64,000 bases of DNA from an uncultured Eggerthellaceae bacterium (GTDB lineage: Bacteria; Actinomycetota; Coriobacteriia; Coriobacteriales; Eggerthellaceae), in assembly GCA_958454405.1 (NCBI GenBank), contig CAUEBO010000006.1, positions 13,314 to 77,313 on the forward strand, in the 5' to 3' direction. The position numbers and the translations under genes were made by a program. The notes under the pieces are model-generated. The model saw nothing but the letters and a program-made list of their open reading frames with translations. It was not told the DNA's origin and searched no databases. How positions within the stretch are numbered: the first letter of the stretch is position 1; the number at the start of each line of letters is the position of its first letter. Below are positions 24,282 through 32,999 of this stretch, one piece after another.

Positions 24282-24556
24282 GGCGCGTCCTTTTCTTCAC
24301 GGCGAGTTACTGCGGCATGTGCAGGGCTTTGAAGAAAACTCTGGTTGAGCCATTGCGGTCGCGAGGGGTCGAGGTCGAAGAGATCGACTGCATGCGCGAT
24401 CCGTTCAGGGCCGAGCGGCATGGCATCAGAAGGCTTCCGACGACGATCATCCTTGACGACGATGGAGAAGAATACGCCCGATACGAGGGAATTGCGACGG
24501 TCGAGGTGGTCGAGATGCATGCGCGCGGCCTGGATCACCCACCGCCCGCAATATAG
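24278..24556 (+). CDS. Thioredoxin-fold protein
   Basis: A 92-residue protein with an FFTASYCGMCRAL active site (CGMC), a cis-Pro loop (RRLPTTIIL) and a GIATVEVVEMHA end, as in thioredoxin or glutaredoxin-like proteins. It is inserted inside the head operon. It may reduce disulfides in the host or in phage structural proteins, or be a moron. Coupled to MuF by ATGA overlap. Confidence 0.78.
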   Translation: MRRVLFFTASYCGMCRALKKTLVEPLRSRGVEVEEIDCMRDPFRAERHGIRRLPTTIILDDDGEEYARYEGIATVEVVEMHARGLDHPPPAI

Positions 24557-24600
24557 TTCCAGCATCCAATTTTCATAACCAGGCTGGCATAGGAGAAGCA

Positions 24601-24990
24601 TTGAAAGCAATCGAAATCCAGAACGTAGTTCCTTCTGTCACCGTATACCTCACTCACTCCGAAAAGAAGGCAAAGAGGATGATGAGGAAGATCGGAATTG
24701 AGAACGTTGAACTTGATTCCGGCTACGACGCGAAAACCATTTGGAATGATGACCAGGATGACGGACATAACGTCTTCATCGTGCTCATGAACCGTGGCGT
24801 CGAGAATTCGTGGGATCAAGACGTTGGGCTGCTGGTGCATGAGGCCGTGCATGTGTCGCAAGGGTACTTCGCGAGCATCGGAGAAACGGAACCTAGCATC
24901 GAGTTCCAAGCGTACGTCATCCAGACCATCGCGCAGGATTTGTGCGTCGAGCATTTCGAATGGAAGCGCAAGCGGATGATCGGGGCGTAG
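24601..24990 (+). CDS. Putative zinc metallopeptidase
   Basis: A 129-residue protein, TTG start with GGAGAA upstream. LLVHEAVHVSQGYF contains the HExxH zinc site; an acidic residue in the following helix (SIEFQAYVIQTIA) could be the third ligand. Similar short metallopeptidase-like proteins occur in phage head regions. The substrate is unknown; capsid or scaffold processing is one guess. Confidence 0.65.
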   Translation: MKAIEIQNVVPSVTVYLTHSEKKAKRMMRKIGIENVELDSGYDAKTIWNDDQDDGHNVFIVLMNRGVENSWDQDVGLLVHEAVHVSQGYFASIGETEPSIEFQAYVIQTIAQDLCVEHFEWKRKRMIGA

Positions 24991-25050
24991 AAGAAGGGGC
25001 AGGCCACTTCGAAATTGGTCTCTTCTTGTTCGAATGCGACGCAACTACCT

Positions 25051-25158
25051 CCGAACGTAGCTTAATTGGGTAGAGCGGGCAAACAACTCCCGGGTGGAAA
25101 CGTGAGAGACAAATTCCCGGTGGAAACCAAGACGGCGGTTCGATCCCGTCCGTTCGGA
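25051..25158 (+). ncRNA. tRNA-like structure with enlarged centre
   Basis: Acceptor-like stem CCGAACG/CGTTCGG (25051-25057, 25151-25157), a D-arm (GCTT/GAGC, with the AATTGGGTA loop) and a T-arm (GGCGG-TTCGATC-CCGTC, 25134-25150) are all in tRNA order. The normal anticodon arm is replaced by about 57 nt holding two GGAA-looped hairpin candidates and a CCCGG repeat. No CCA or clear anticodon. It precedes a terminator and the scaffold gene, so it is probably a tRNA-derived or tRNA-mimic phage RNA. Confidence 0.55.
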
Positions 25159-25175
25159 ACAGAGATTGGAACCTG

Positions 25176-25196
25176 GCGCCGCATAGGCGCTTTTTT
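25176..25196 (+). terminator. Rho-independent terminator
   Basis: GCGCC-GCATA-GGCGC stem-loop followed by T6 (25191-25196), directly after the tRNA-like element. It would end that small transcript or form part of its processing; downstream head genes must then be read through or from another promoter. Confidence 0.75.
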
Positions 25197-25327
25197 CATG
25201 CCCGAGATCGGGTCGTCCGAGCATTGACGACGTTAAAAGCAATTGGAGGGCCAGGCGTGGAAGCCCTGAAAAGCTACGGATTTGTGCAGGCATGAACCAC
25301 GTAAAACTTTATGGAAGGAAGGACGAA

Positions 25328-25984
25328 ATGCCGAATCGACAGAAGTTTGCGAACCTTGATGGCGGAGCTGAGGGGAATCCCGTCGGAGAAGGTGGCGCGA
25401 GCGATTCCGCCGAGGGCGGAGCAGAGGGCGGCGACCCTGATTCCGGTGGCGATGGCGACGAATCTGATGGAAAGGACAAACCCGCTCCGAAGTACACCGA
25501 TGACGACGTGAACGTGATCGTGGAGAAGCGCCTTGCGCGCGAGCGCGCCAAGATGGCGAAGGAAATCCGCGATCAGATCGCCCAGGAAGCAGAAGATGCG
25601 AAGACTGAAGCGCAGAAGCTAGAGGGCATGACCGAGCTACAGCGCGCCAAGCACGAGGCAGAGCAGCTCCGCAAGGAGAAAGCCGCGCTAGAACGCGAGA
25701 AGAACCTTTCCGACCAGATGGCCGTCGCCCGCAAAGAGCTGTCCGACGCTGGAATCTCTCTCGGAGACGAGTTGCTTGGGATGTTCGTCGCCCCCGACGC
25801 GGAAACCACGGGCGCTGCAATCGACAGGATCAAGGAGATTTGGCCGAAGGAGGTCAACAAAGCCGTGCAGGCAGCCCTCAAGCGCAATCTTCCCGATGCC
25901 GACAAGGGCCATGGCGATACGCCTTCTTATGGCGCGTCCTACGCGAAAAACTATTCGGAGCATAAATTGAACGGAGGAATCTAA
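25328..25984 (+). CDS. Scaffold protein (DUF4355-like)
   Basis: A 218-residue protein: an N-terminal Gly/Asp/Ser-rich disordered part, then a long coiled-coil (VEKRLARERAKMAKEIRDQI, EAQKLEGMTELQRAKHEAEQ) and a C-terminal helical part. Length, composition and position upstream of the capsid genes fit a procapsid scaffold. ATG 25328 (GGAAGGA upstream) is preferred over 25292. Confidence 0.85.
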   Translation: MPNRQKFANLDGGAEGNPVGEGGASDSAEGGAEGGDPDSGGDGDESDGKDKPAPKYTDDDVNVIVEKRLARERAKMAKEIRDQIAQEAEDAKTEAQKLEGMTELQRAKHEAEQLRKEKAALEREKNLSDQMAVARKELSDAGISLGDELLGMFVAPDAETTGAAIDRIKEIWPKEVNKAVQAALKRNLPDADKGHGDTPSYGASYAKNYSEHKLNGGI

Positions 25985-25985
25985 G

Positions 25986-26315
25986 ATGGCATTCCAGAAC
26001 AATCAGGTCAAGACATACGGCCACGCCATGAACATTCTCGATTCGGAGGTGGGGTTGGTCACCAAGACCCGCACGGCAAATCAGTCGATGGCCGCCGACG
26101 TTGACGGCCGCAAGATCATCAAGGCGGGCACCCTCTACGCCAATCCCGACGACGAGGCCGATATCGGCGTGTTCTTCGAGGACTACGACATGACCGATGA
26201 CGCGGCTCGGCCCGTGTCCGTCGTGGTTGCGGGCCGCCTGCGCAAAGACCGCGTGGCTGCTGAAGTTGCCGCGAAGGAATCCGACCTCAAGGCCACCGGC
26301 CTGTACCTCATCTAA
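25986..26315 (+). CDS. Head decoration/stabilisation protein
   Basis: A 109-residue protein with a beta-rich pattern (VDGRKIIKAGTLYANPDDEA, PVSVVVAGRLRKDRVAAE), placed between scaffold and major capsid gene. These are features of the small decoration (gpD-like) proteins that cement the capsid. Assignment rests mostly on position and size. Confidence 0.72.
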   Translation: MAFQNNQVKTYGHAMNILDSEVGLVTKTRTANQSMAADVDGRKIIKAGTLYANPDDEADIGVFFEDYDMTDDAARPVSVVVAGRLRKDRVAAEVAAKESDLKATGLYLI

Positions 26316-26332
26316 AAGGAGAGTGATCCAGT

Positions 26333-27397
26333 ATGGCTGTATACCGTGAGCTGATGAACGAACAGGAGCTTATCGACTTCTCGCAGAACTTCAGCGTGGC
26401 GCGAACCTACATGGGCTCCGCGCTGTTCCCCGACCGCAAGGCGCAGTACCTGCAAGCCGAGTACTTCCGCTTCGTGAAGAACGGAACGTTGCCGCAATCC
26501 GCCATGGTGCACTCGTTCGACAGCGAGGCGCACATCGCGAGCCGCGTGCCGCTTGAGCGCATGAGCATCGAGCAGCTCCTCATCAAGGAAAAGATCAACC
26601 AGACGGAGGAGATTCGCAAGATCACCAACGGCATGCAGATCGACAACGTGCGCCAGTACGTGTTCGACGACATTGCCCGGATGGCTGAGATGGTCGTTAC
26701 TCGCGTGGAGCGTGCGAAGATGGAGGTCGTGGCGACCGGCAAGATGACCATTTCCGAGAACGACGTGAACATGGTCATCGACTACGGCGTGCCCGATGCC
26801 AACCGCGTGAAGGGAAATTGGGACGAGCCGACCGCCGACATCCTCGGCGACCTCGACGAGTGGCGCGCGCTGGCCCGCGCGAACGGCGTAACCCCAAACC
26901 GCATCATCACGACCGAGGCCGTTGTGTCCAAGATCAAGCGCAACGAAACCATCCAGAAGGCCATCTCCGGCGTCTCCGGCGTCGGGATCATGCCCACGCT
27001 GGAGAAGATCAACGCGCTGTTGCAGGAGCACGTTGGAATGACCATCGCGACCAATGACGAGTTCTACGGCGTTGCCGCTGAGAACAGTGCTGGCAAGCTC
27101 ATCATCGGCCAGGAGCGGTACTTCCCCGAGGGCACCCTCGTCATGGTGTCCGTTGGCCCCAACGGCTCCGTCGGAACCGGCCTCTGGGGCGTGACGCCGG
27201 AGGAGGAGGCCATGGGCGGCACATTCAACACCCTTCGCCAGCAGCAGTTCGTTACCGTGGTGCAGTACCCGGAGAAAGACCCGGTCGGCATCTGGACCAA
27301 GGCGAGCGGCGTGTTCGTGCCCGTCATGCCCAACGTCTACGGACACATCATCGCGAACGTGGTGGCCAAAGCTTCATCCGAAGATACGGAGGGATAG
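26333..27397 (+). CDS. Major capsid protein
   Basis: A 354-residue capsid protein with features of the GpE/HK97-type family: a charged N-terminal segment, then a VERAKMEVVATGKMTI-type central region, NRIITTEAVV, and a C-terminal part (PEKDPVGIWTKASGVFVP). AAAGGAG site upstream. Together with the decoration protein it builds the head. Confidence 0.9.
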   Translation: MAVYRELMNEQELIDFSQNFSVARTYMGSALFPDRKAQYLQAEYFRFVKNGTLPQSAMVHSFDSEAHIASRVPLERMSIEQLLIKEKINQTEEIRKITNGMQIDNVRQYVFDDIARMAEMVVTRVERAKMEVVATGKMTISENDVNMVIDYGVPDANRVKGNWDEPTADILGDLDEWRALARANGVTPNRIITTEAVVSKIKRNETIQKAISGVSGVGIMPTLEKINALLQEHVGMTIATNDEFYGVAAENSAGKLIIGQERYFPEGTLVMVSVGPNGSVGTGLWGVTPEEEAMGGTFNTLRQQQFVTVVQYPEKDPVGIWTKASGVFVPVMPNVYGHIIANVVAKASSEDTEG

Positions 27398-27738
27398 TGG
27401 ATGCGCCGCAGCTCGTCGAACGAGTCAGGCTCCGATTCCTGGACAAGGAGGAGGTTCCTGCCGATGAGGTGATCGTCGAAATGCTGCAAACGGTGATCGA
27501 CCGCCTGACCATACGCCTAGAGATGATGGAGCCCCCGGCAACGGCGGGCTCCATCGTCGTTGATGCCGCCATGAAGGCGCTTCGTCTGCGCGGATACGAA
27601 GGCAGCACTTCGGAATCGGCGTCAGACGGTGGTTCCGTGTCGAACTCGTTCATCGACGACATATTGTCTGCCTACTCGGACGACATAGCCGACCTAAAGC
27701 GGGCGGTGAATAGGGGCGGCATCAAGTTTCTGAGGTGA
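27397..27738 (+). CDS. Head-tail connector (gp6/adaptor-like)
   Basis: A 113-residue helical protein starting at GTG 27397 within the stop of the capsid gene. Its size, helical content (DAPQLVERVRLRFLDKEEVP) and position fit the adaptor ring under the portal. Family assignment by context. Confidence 0.75.
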   Translation: MDAPQLVERVRLRFLDKEEVPADEVIVEMLQTVIDRLTIRLEMMEPPATAGSIVVDAAMKALRLRGYEGSTSESASDGGSVSNSFIDDILSAYSDDIADLKRAVNRGGIKFLR

Positions 27739-27747
27739 GGTGATCGC

Positions 27748-28071
27748 ATGCGATGGTACAGAGCGATTCTCTACGTCTCCGTGCAAGTTGGAACCGACGA
27801 GACGTGCAACCCGGTCTGCGAGATCATCCCCACTGGAGATTACGTCCTCGTTAGAACTGCTCCTTGGACGAGATCGCACGTTTCGACCGAAGGCAACCAG
27901 TTCGACATGGTGAGCAGAACTTTCTTGACGAAATCTCCGTCGTCGAAGCTTGAAGGCGTATCGGAAATCGAAGTCGCAGGGGTCGCCTACAAAGTGGAGG
28001 GCGTCTCGCATGATGGGCGCGAGACGGTCATCAAGGTGGGGAGGTGCGATAAGTCATGGGGTTCCGGTTGA
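27748..28071 (+). CDS. Head-closure protein (stopper-like)
   Basis: A 107-residue beta-rich protein (MRWYRAILYVSVQVGTDETC). Its place after the adaptor and its size fit the stopper (SPP1 gp16-like) protein. It shares its last 16 bases with the next gene. Confidence 0.68.
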   Translation: MRWYRAILYVSVQVGTDETCNPVCEIIPTGDYVLVRTAPWTRSHVSTEGNQFDMVSRTFLTKSPSSKLEGVSEIEVAGVAYKVEGVSHDGRETVIKVGRCDKSWGSG

Positions 28072-28391
28072 TCGACGCCAACAACCTTGCGGGGGAGCTG
28101 GAGAGGCTGAGCCAGGTGCGTTTCGACGCTGTTGTGAAGAAGAACATGGCGCAGATATACAACCGTGGCAAAAGCGGCGGCACGCCCGTAGACACGGGCG
28201 AGCTGGTGTTGTCGCTCGGGCAGTCTGGAGAAGTCGTCGGCTATGTGAAGACGTACGCACCGCATGTCGAATACGGGCACAGGACTGTGAACGGCGGATA
28301 CGTTCAAGGACAGCTGTTCCTGAAGAAGAACGTCGATGCCCAGCGTCCCATCTACCAGCAAGACCTAATCAGGCAGCTTAGGAGGTTCTAA
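28056..28391 (+). CDS. HK97 gp10-like tail/neck protein
   Basis: A 111-residue protein with the gp10-like pattern: GGTPVDTGELVLSLGQ near residue 45 and APHVEYGHRTVNGGYVQGQLFLKKN further on. Such proteins sit at the head-tail joint. It overlaps both neighbours. Confidence 0.85.
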   Translation: MGFRLIDANNLAGELERLSQVRFDAVVKKNMAQIYNRGKSGGTPVDTGELVLSLGQSGEVVGYVKTYAPHVEYGHRTVNGGYVQGQLFLKKNVDAQRPIYQQDLIRQLRRF

Positions 28392-28801
28392 TGTTGCGGC
28401 GTTTGAGCATCGCGGCCTTTCTTGGCTGCTTGATCCGGCATATCGAAAACGAAACGGGCAGAAGGTGCTACGACGATCCTGATGGGAAGGCATCGCCTTT
28501 TTTCAGCGTGCAGCTCGTCAGAAGCGATCCGGCCGATACGAAGACCATGTACGTGGACGCATACGAAGTATGGGTCCATTGCATTTCAGAGCCGGTAACT
28601 CCCCATTCGAACGCCCCTGTCCTAATGCTCGTGAACGAGCTTGAGGAGGCCATGACGGAAGACATTGCGCTTCCAGAGCCGTACAGCATTTTCAGGCAGG
28701 AGTACTCGGGCGTGCAGACGTTGAAAAAGGACGAATCAGGGGAGGGCCATGCAGTCCTCTCGTTCCGGTTCCATGTCTGTTACGGATTCCGATGCAAGTA
28801 A
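28391..28801 (+). CDS. Tail completion/terminator protein
   Basis: A 136-residue protein of the size and position of the tail terminator (gpU-like) that caps the tail tube. It has alternating beta strands (MYVDAYEVWVHCIS, HAVLSFRFHVCYGF). No sequence motif is decisive. Confidence 0.7.
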   Translation: MLRRLSIAAFLGCLIRHIENETGRRCYDDPDGKASPFFSVQLVRSDPADTKTMYVDAYEVWVHCISEPVTPHSNAPVLMLVNELEEAMTEDIALPEPYSIFRQEYSGVQTLKKDESGEGHAVLSFRFHVCYGFRCK

Positions 28802-28826
28802 AACGAACATACGAAAGAGGATGAAC

Positions 28827-29375
28827 ATGGCAGAAAACACCCTGACGGGATGCGATTTCGATGCAGCGACGGCTAAAGCGATGTCGGGCAAAAACATAGT
28901 CGCGCTCGTCACGAACAAAGAGGGAAACAAGCTGCTCTGCGTCGCCGGGCAGCAAGGGCTGTCGTACAACATGGAGTCTGAGACAAACGAGGCAGCCACG
29001 AAGGACGATTCGTCGGGCGGATGGACGGTCAAGTTCCACGGCAGCAAATCGTGGAACGCATCTATCGACGGCCTGTATTCCTACGACGACGAGGCGACGA
29101 AGATCATTGCCAAGGCACTTGCGGACGACGAATACCTTTGCCTGAAGATATGCGAGCGCATCAAGGATGCAGGTGTCGTCAAGTACAAGCCGCTCCGCAT
29201 GGGACTTGCGATCGTCACGAGCGACAACTTCGAGGCTCCCAACGACGACAACGCGACGTATTCGATGGATTTTGACGGCACCGGGAAGCCTTGGCTGATC
29301 GAGACGGCGACCGAAGAGGAAATATTGGCCGCGACCATAACACTGAACCAGTCAAGCGGGGTTTCCGAAGGCTAG
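28827..29375 (+). CDS. Major tail tube protein
   Basis: A 182-residue protein resembling TP901-1-type tail tube proteins: GCDFDAATAKAMSGKNIVAL, SYNMESETNEAATKDDSSGG, then SWNASIDGLYSYDD. It stacks in rings to form the tail tube. ATG 28827 (AAGAGG 6 bases upstream) is chosen over 28821. Confidence 0.88.
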   Translation: MAENTLTGCDFDAATAKAMSGKNIVALVTNKEGNKLLCVAGQQGLSYNMESETNEAATKDDSSGGWTVKFHGSKSWNASIDGLYSYDDEATKIIAKALADDEYLCLKICERIKDAGVVKYKPLRMGLAIVTSDNFEAPNDDNATYSMDFDGTGKPWLIETATEEEILAATITLNQSSGVSEG

Positions 29376-29390
29376 CGAAAGGGGCATCAA

Positions 29391-29807
29391 ATGGCATTCA
29401 AGCGAAACGGCACCGGAGAAGGCTTCACCGAAGACGAGATTATCGAAGCGCCCGATTTTGAAGACGAGGACACGGACAAGCCAACCGGCGACTTCACCAT
29501 CGACGGAAAGAGCTTCGTCATCAAGTTCACACAGAAACGAATCGAGCTTTATGAGCGGAGCAACCGCCCGATCATGGCGACGTTTTCTATCAACGGCGGC
29601 GGCCTCTCGATCGCGGAACTCAAGGCGCTTACGTCGTACGGCCTTCGGCACGAGGACGGCGGATTCGTCAACCCCCGAGAAGGGCTGGCGATGGCTGGAG
29701 AGCTGATCAATGCGAACGGATACATGCCCGTATACGAGATCGTGGTAGAGGCGTTGCAGCGCGATTGTGATTTTTTATTCAAGGGAATGGAAGCGGACGG
29801 GGACTGA
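29391..29807 (+). CDS. Tail assembly chaperone (G-like)
   Basis: A 138-residue protein lying between tube and tape-measure genes, with acidic N-terminal and helical C-terminal parts. It ends with CDFLFKGMEADGD after the slippery T_TTT_TTA at 29771. It binds the tape measure during tail assembly. A portion of ribosomes slip -1 to make the longer G-T product (see 29777-30211). Confidence 0.85.
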   Translation: MAFKRNGTGEGFTEDEIIEAPDFEDEDTDKPTGDFTIDGKSFVIKFTQKRIELYERSNRPIMATFSINGGGLSIAELKALTSYGLRHEDGGFVNPREGLAMAGELINANGYMPVYEIVVEALQRDCDFLFKGMEADGD

Positions 29808-29814
29808 CCCCCGT
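29771..29814 (+). promoter_or_regulatory. -1 programmed frameshift site
   Basis: The heptamer T_TTT_TTA (29771-29777) sits in the chaperone reading frame as gat ttt tta. About 19 nt downstream a 6-bp hairpin (ACGGGG, 29797-29802 / CCCCGT, 29809-29814) could stall the ribosome. The -1 frame after it is open through 30211. Confidence 0.85.
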
Positions 29815-30211
29815 AAGGGAGCTGACCCAGTACGAGTATTTCGAGGAAAAGCCGCTCTCAAAAGAAGCCTTCGAAAAGGCGAAGCCGTATCGGAACGATA
29901 TCGACTTCGCCTTTTTTGCTGCCCGTCTCGGGTGGTCGGTAGCCGACTACGAGGCAACGACGCCTGTCCAGAGGGCCTTCGTGAAGAAGGAGATCGAGAG
30001 GCAGACCGTCATGGTTTCGAACCTTTTCTGCGACGCCGTAAAGGTCGCCGTGGGCAACTGCCTGAACAAGAAGAAAAGCAAGCTTTGGAAGAAGAAGGCC
30101 ATGGCGGCAGAACCGGCCATATCCAAATCGGAGGCCGCAGCCATTCAGAAGGCCATTGGGGAGCACGCCCCTTGGACTCCGTGGGGGAAGGGGGGTGTCG
30201 GCGTTGGCTGA
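29777..30211 (+). CDS. Tail chaperone T extension (made by -1 frameshift)
   Basis: Open frame without its own good start that continues the chaperone in the -1 frame: IQGNGSGRGLTPVRELTQYE, then DIDFAFFAARLGWSVADYEA and a basic helical C-terminus. This is the expected T half of a phage G-T fusion. It stops just before the tape-measure start and overlaps it. Confidence 0.82.
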   Translation: MQGNGSGRGLTPVRELTQYEYFEEKPLSKEAFEKAKPYRNDIDFAFFAARLGWSVADYEATTPVQRAFVKKEIERQTVMVSNLFCDAVKVAVGNCLNKKKSKLWKKKAMAAEPAISKSEAAAIQKAIGEHAPWTPWGKGGVGVG

Positions 30212-32999
30212 TTACGTCCTGAGCGCAAAGGGAACCTACGACGGCTCGAACTTCAACAAGGGCATAGCTGGATCGAACAAGGCCCTCGATTCGTTCGTCA
30301 GCAAATGCCAGAGCATCGGAGGAAAGATCACGAGGGCGGTCGGAAAGGTCGCCAGCGCCACTGTCAAGGTCATGGGAGTGGTCGGCACCTTCGCGTCAGG
30401 TGCGTTCATTAAGGGCGGCATCGACCGCGCGCTGAACATCGAGCAGGCGCAGTTCAAGCTTAAGCAGATGGGAATGGACGTCGAGAGCGTGATGGCGTCT
30501 TGCAGCACCGCTGTGGACGGGACGGCGTTTAGCCTGGCGTCGGCCGCAACGTCCGCCTCAATGTTGGGATCGTCTGGAGTGCAGGCGGGTGACCAGATGA
30601 CGAGATCGCTCCAAGCCGCAACGGGCATAGCGGCGTTGGGCGGCGTCGAGATGGAACGCGTGAGCCAGGTGTTCTCGAAAATCGCGGCTAAGGGCAAGGT
30701 GCAGGGCGACGAGCTCATGCAGATGTCGGAAATGGGCGTGAACGCCACCGATGCCCTCGCCAAGCATCTCGGCAAGACCCAGAACGAAGTGCGGGACCTC
30801 GTGTCGAAGGGCAAGATCGACTTCCAAACGTTTTCGGACGCCATGTACGAAACGTTCGGCGAGGCCGCCTACGGCGCGAACGCGACTTTTTCTGGAGCCA
30901 TGTCAAACGTCGGCGCCGCACTCTCGCGCGTTAGCGCGAAGTTCGCCGATCCGGCTTTGCAGGGGCTCAAGAGCGTGTTCCAGGCGATGATACCTGCGAT
31001 CAATGCGGTTTCGTCTGCGCTCGATCCCGTGGTCGCCGCGTTCGCGAAATTCACCCAGGCGGTTTCCGAACGTGCGGTAGCTGGGATCAACAAGTTCACG
31101 GGAGTCCTCAAGGACACGGGCAGTTTCGCGCTCTCGTTCGCCTACGGCCTCCAGGAAGCTTTCAAGGGAACGGCCGTGGCGGGCTTCTTCGATTCCGTCT
31201 CGGACGCAATGGATTCCTTCTTCAAGACTATGGGCGACGGAGGAAGCAAAGTCGATGCGCTGAAGAGCGCGCTCGGAAGCCTTTGCTCCGGAATGGGAAA
31301 GTGGATTACCGAGGCGTTCGACGGGACGCCTATAGGGCGGTTCATAACCTGGCTGCAAGGCTGCATCAAGCTGTTCCAGATGGGCGCGACTCCTATAGAG
31401 GGGTTTCGGCTCGTCGTGGCGAACCTCAAGCTCACGGTTTCCCGTCTCGCATCCAGCGACGGAGTCTCGGCGTTCGTGGATGGTGTCAAAGAAAAAGTCG
31501 CCGAGCTTCCTCAACCGCTCCAGAACGTTATAGCGAAGGTATCCGAGTTCGCGGCGGCGGTTGCAGGGAAGTTCTCTGGAATTCCAGCATCGGCTGGCAT
31601 CGCGGTGGTCGCGTTCGCTGGCGTCGCCGCCAAGTTCGGAGGTCCGCTAGCCTCGATCGTGAAGGCCGTCTCCGGTGTCGGCCCGAAGATCAACGGGGCA
31701 ATGCAGGCCGTCTATGGGCTTGGTAGCGCGTTCATGTCGGCTGGCGGAGGCGTGAGGGGCCTCGCGACCGTTCTCGGCGCGTTCGTCTCGCCGGTTGGGC
31801 TCGTTGTCGCCGCAGTAGCAGCACTCGCCGCTGCGTTCGCGGCGATGATGGCTACGAACAGTCAGTTCCGGGATACGGTAGTCGATATCGTGTCCCAGAT
31901 CGGTTCGAGCCTCGCGCCCGTACTCTCTATCGTCGGACAGTCGCTTGCGGCTCTGGCTTCGACCGTTCTTCCCATGCTCGGGACCATGGTGCAGATGCTG
32001 GTTCCGGTGCTCGCGCAGATCGTCATGGTCGTGTTGCAGATCGTCGCTGCGATAGCGCCGCTCGTCACGACCCTCGTGTCGATCCTCGTCCCGATCATTA
32101 CCGAGATCATCCAGCTTGTCGTCACTGTTGCCGCCGAGGTGCTTGCGGCTGTGCTGCCGGTTGTCTCCATGATACTTACGGCAATACAGTCTGCCATGCC
32201 GATAATCCAAGCCATCGTCACAGCGGTGATGACCTCCGTGCTTGATGTCGTTCAGACGGTTTGGCCCGTCGTCCAGGCGGTCATATCCGCCGTCATGTCG
32301 GTCATACAGGGGGTCATACAAAGGGTGTGGCCGATTATCGAGACGATCATCACGACGGTCATGGCTGCCATCCAGGACGTTATCAACATTGTGACGGCGG
32401 CGATATCGGGCGACTGGGAAGGCGTTTGGAACGGAATCAAGGATCTTTTCTCCGATATATGGGACGGCATACAGACCGCTGCAAGGCAGGGGATTGATGC
32501 CGTCCTGGACATCGTGACCGGAATCAAGGACTCCATAACGGGGTTCTTCTCGGACGCCGGGTCATGGCTTTGCGACGCTGGCGCGAATATCGTGAGCGGC
32601 CTTTGGGGTGGCATCAAATCCAGTCTTGGGTGGCTTGGAGAACAACTGGGCGGCATCGGCGGTTTCATCGCCGAACACAAGGGCCCGAAGCAGTACGACC
32701 TCAAGCTGCTCGTGCCGAACGGCGGATGGATCATGGAATCGCTATCGACCGGCCTCAAAAACGGGGAAGGCGGACTGGTCAAGACGCTCGGGCACATCAC
32801 CGATACGGTGTCCGACTGGTCGTTCGGCGCGGATATCTCATACACGACGAGCGCCGAAGATCATGGGCGATCTTCCGGAGTCGCAGCGGCGAACTATTAC
32901 AGCTTCGGCGACATAACCATCGACGCATCGAGCCTTAAAGACATTGAAACGGCGGCGGACTTCGCCGACGCTCTTGTCAAAGCTGGGAGGAGGCGCTAA
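30195..32999 (+). CDS. Tail tape-measure protein
   Basis: A 934-residue protein, GTG start at 30195 (AAGGGGGG upstream). It begins ADYVLSAKGTYDGSNFNKGI and has a long helical/hydrophobic centre (AGVAAKFGGPLASIVKAVSG, then a run of small hydrophobic residues near 31950-32300) and a TP901-like tail end. Tape measures set tail length and are ejected ahead of DNA. Length implies a tail of the order of 140 nm. Confidence 0.92.
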   Translation: MSALADYVLSAKGTYDGSNFNKGIAGSNKALDSFVSKCQSIGGKITRAVGKVASATVKVMGVVGTFASGAFIKGGIDRALNIEQAQFKLKQMGMDVESVMASCSTAVDGTAFSLASAATSASMLGSSGVQAGDQMTRSLQAATGIAALGGVEMERVSQVFSKIAAKGKVQGDELMQMSEMGVNATDALAKHLGKTQNEVRDLVSKGKIDFQTFSDAMYETFGEAAYGANATFSGAMSNVGAALSRVSAKFADPALQGLKSVFQAMIPAINAVSSALDPVVAAFAKFTQAVSERAVAGINKFTGVLKDTGSFALSFAYGLQEAFKGTAVAGFFDSVSDAMDSFFKTMGDGGSKVDALKSALGSLCSGMGKWITEAFDGTPIGRFITWLQGCIKLFQMGATPIEGFRLVVANLKLTVSRLASSDGVSAFVDGVKEKVAELPQPLQNVIAKVSEFAAAVAGKFSGIPASAGIAVVAFAGVAAKFGGPLASIVKAVSGVGPKINGAMQAVYGLGSAFMSAGGGVRGLATVLGAFVSPVGLVVAAVAALAAAFAAMMATNSQFRDTVVDIVSQIGSSLAPVLSIVGQSLAALASTVLPMLGTMVQMLVPVLAQIVMVVLQIVAAIAPLVTTLVSILVPIITEIIQLVVTVAAEVLAAVLPVVSMILTAIQSAMPIIQAIVTAVMTSVLDVVQTVWPVVQAVISAVMSVIQGVIQRVWPIIETIITTVMAAIQDVINIVTAAISGDWEGVWNGIKDLFSDIWDGIQTAARQGIDAVLDIVTGIKDSITGFFSDAGSWLCDAGANIVSGLWGGIKSSLGWLGEQLGGIGGFIAEHKGPKQYDLKLLVPNGGWIMESLSTGLKNGEGGLVKTLGHITDTVSDWSFGADISYTTSAEDHGRSSGVAAANYYSFGDITIDASSLKDIETAADFADALVKAGRRR

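Noticed and set aside
25051..25158. A normal functional tRNA
   Set aside because: Arms fit, but the centre is about 40 nt too long and has no definite anticodon stem-loop, so it is called tRNA-like only.
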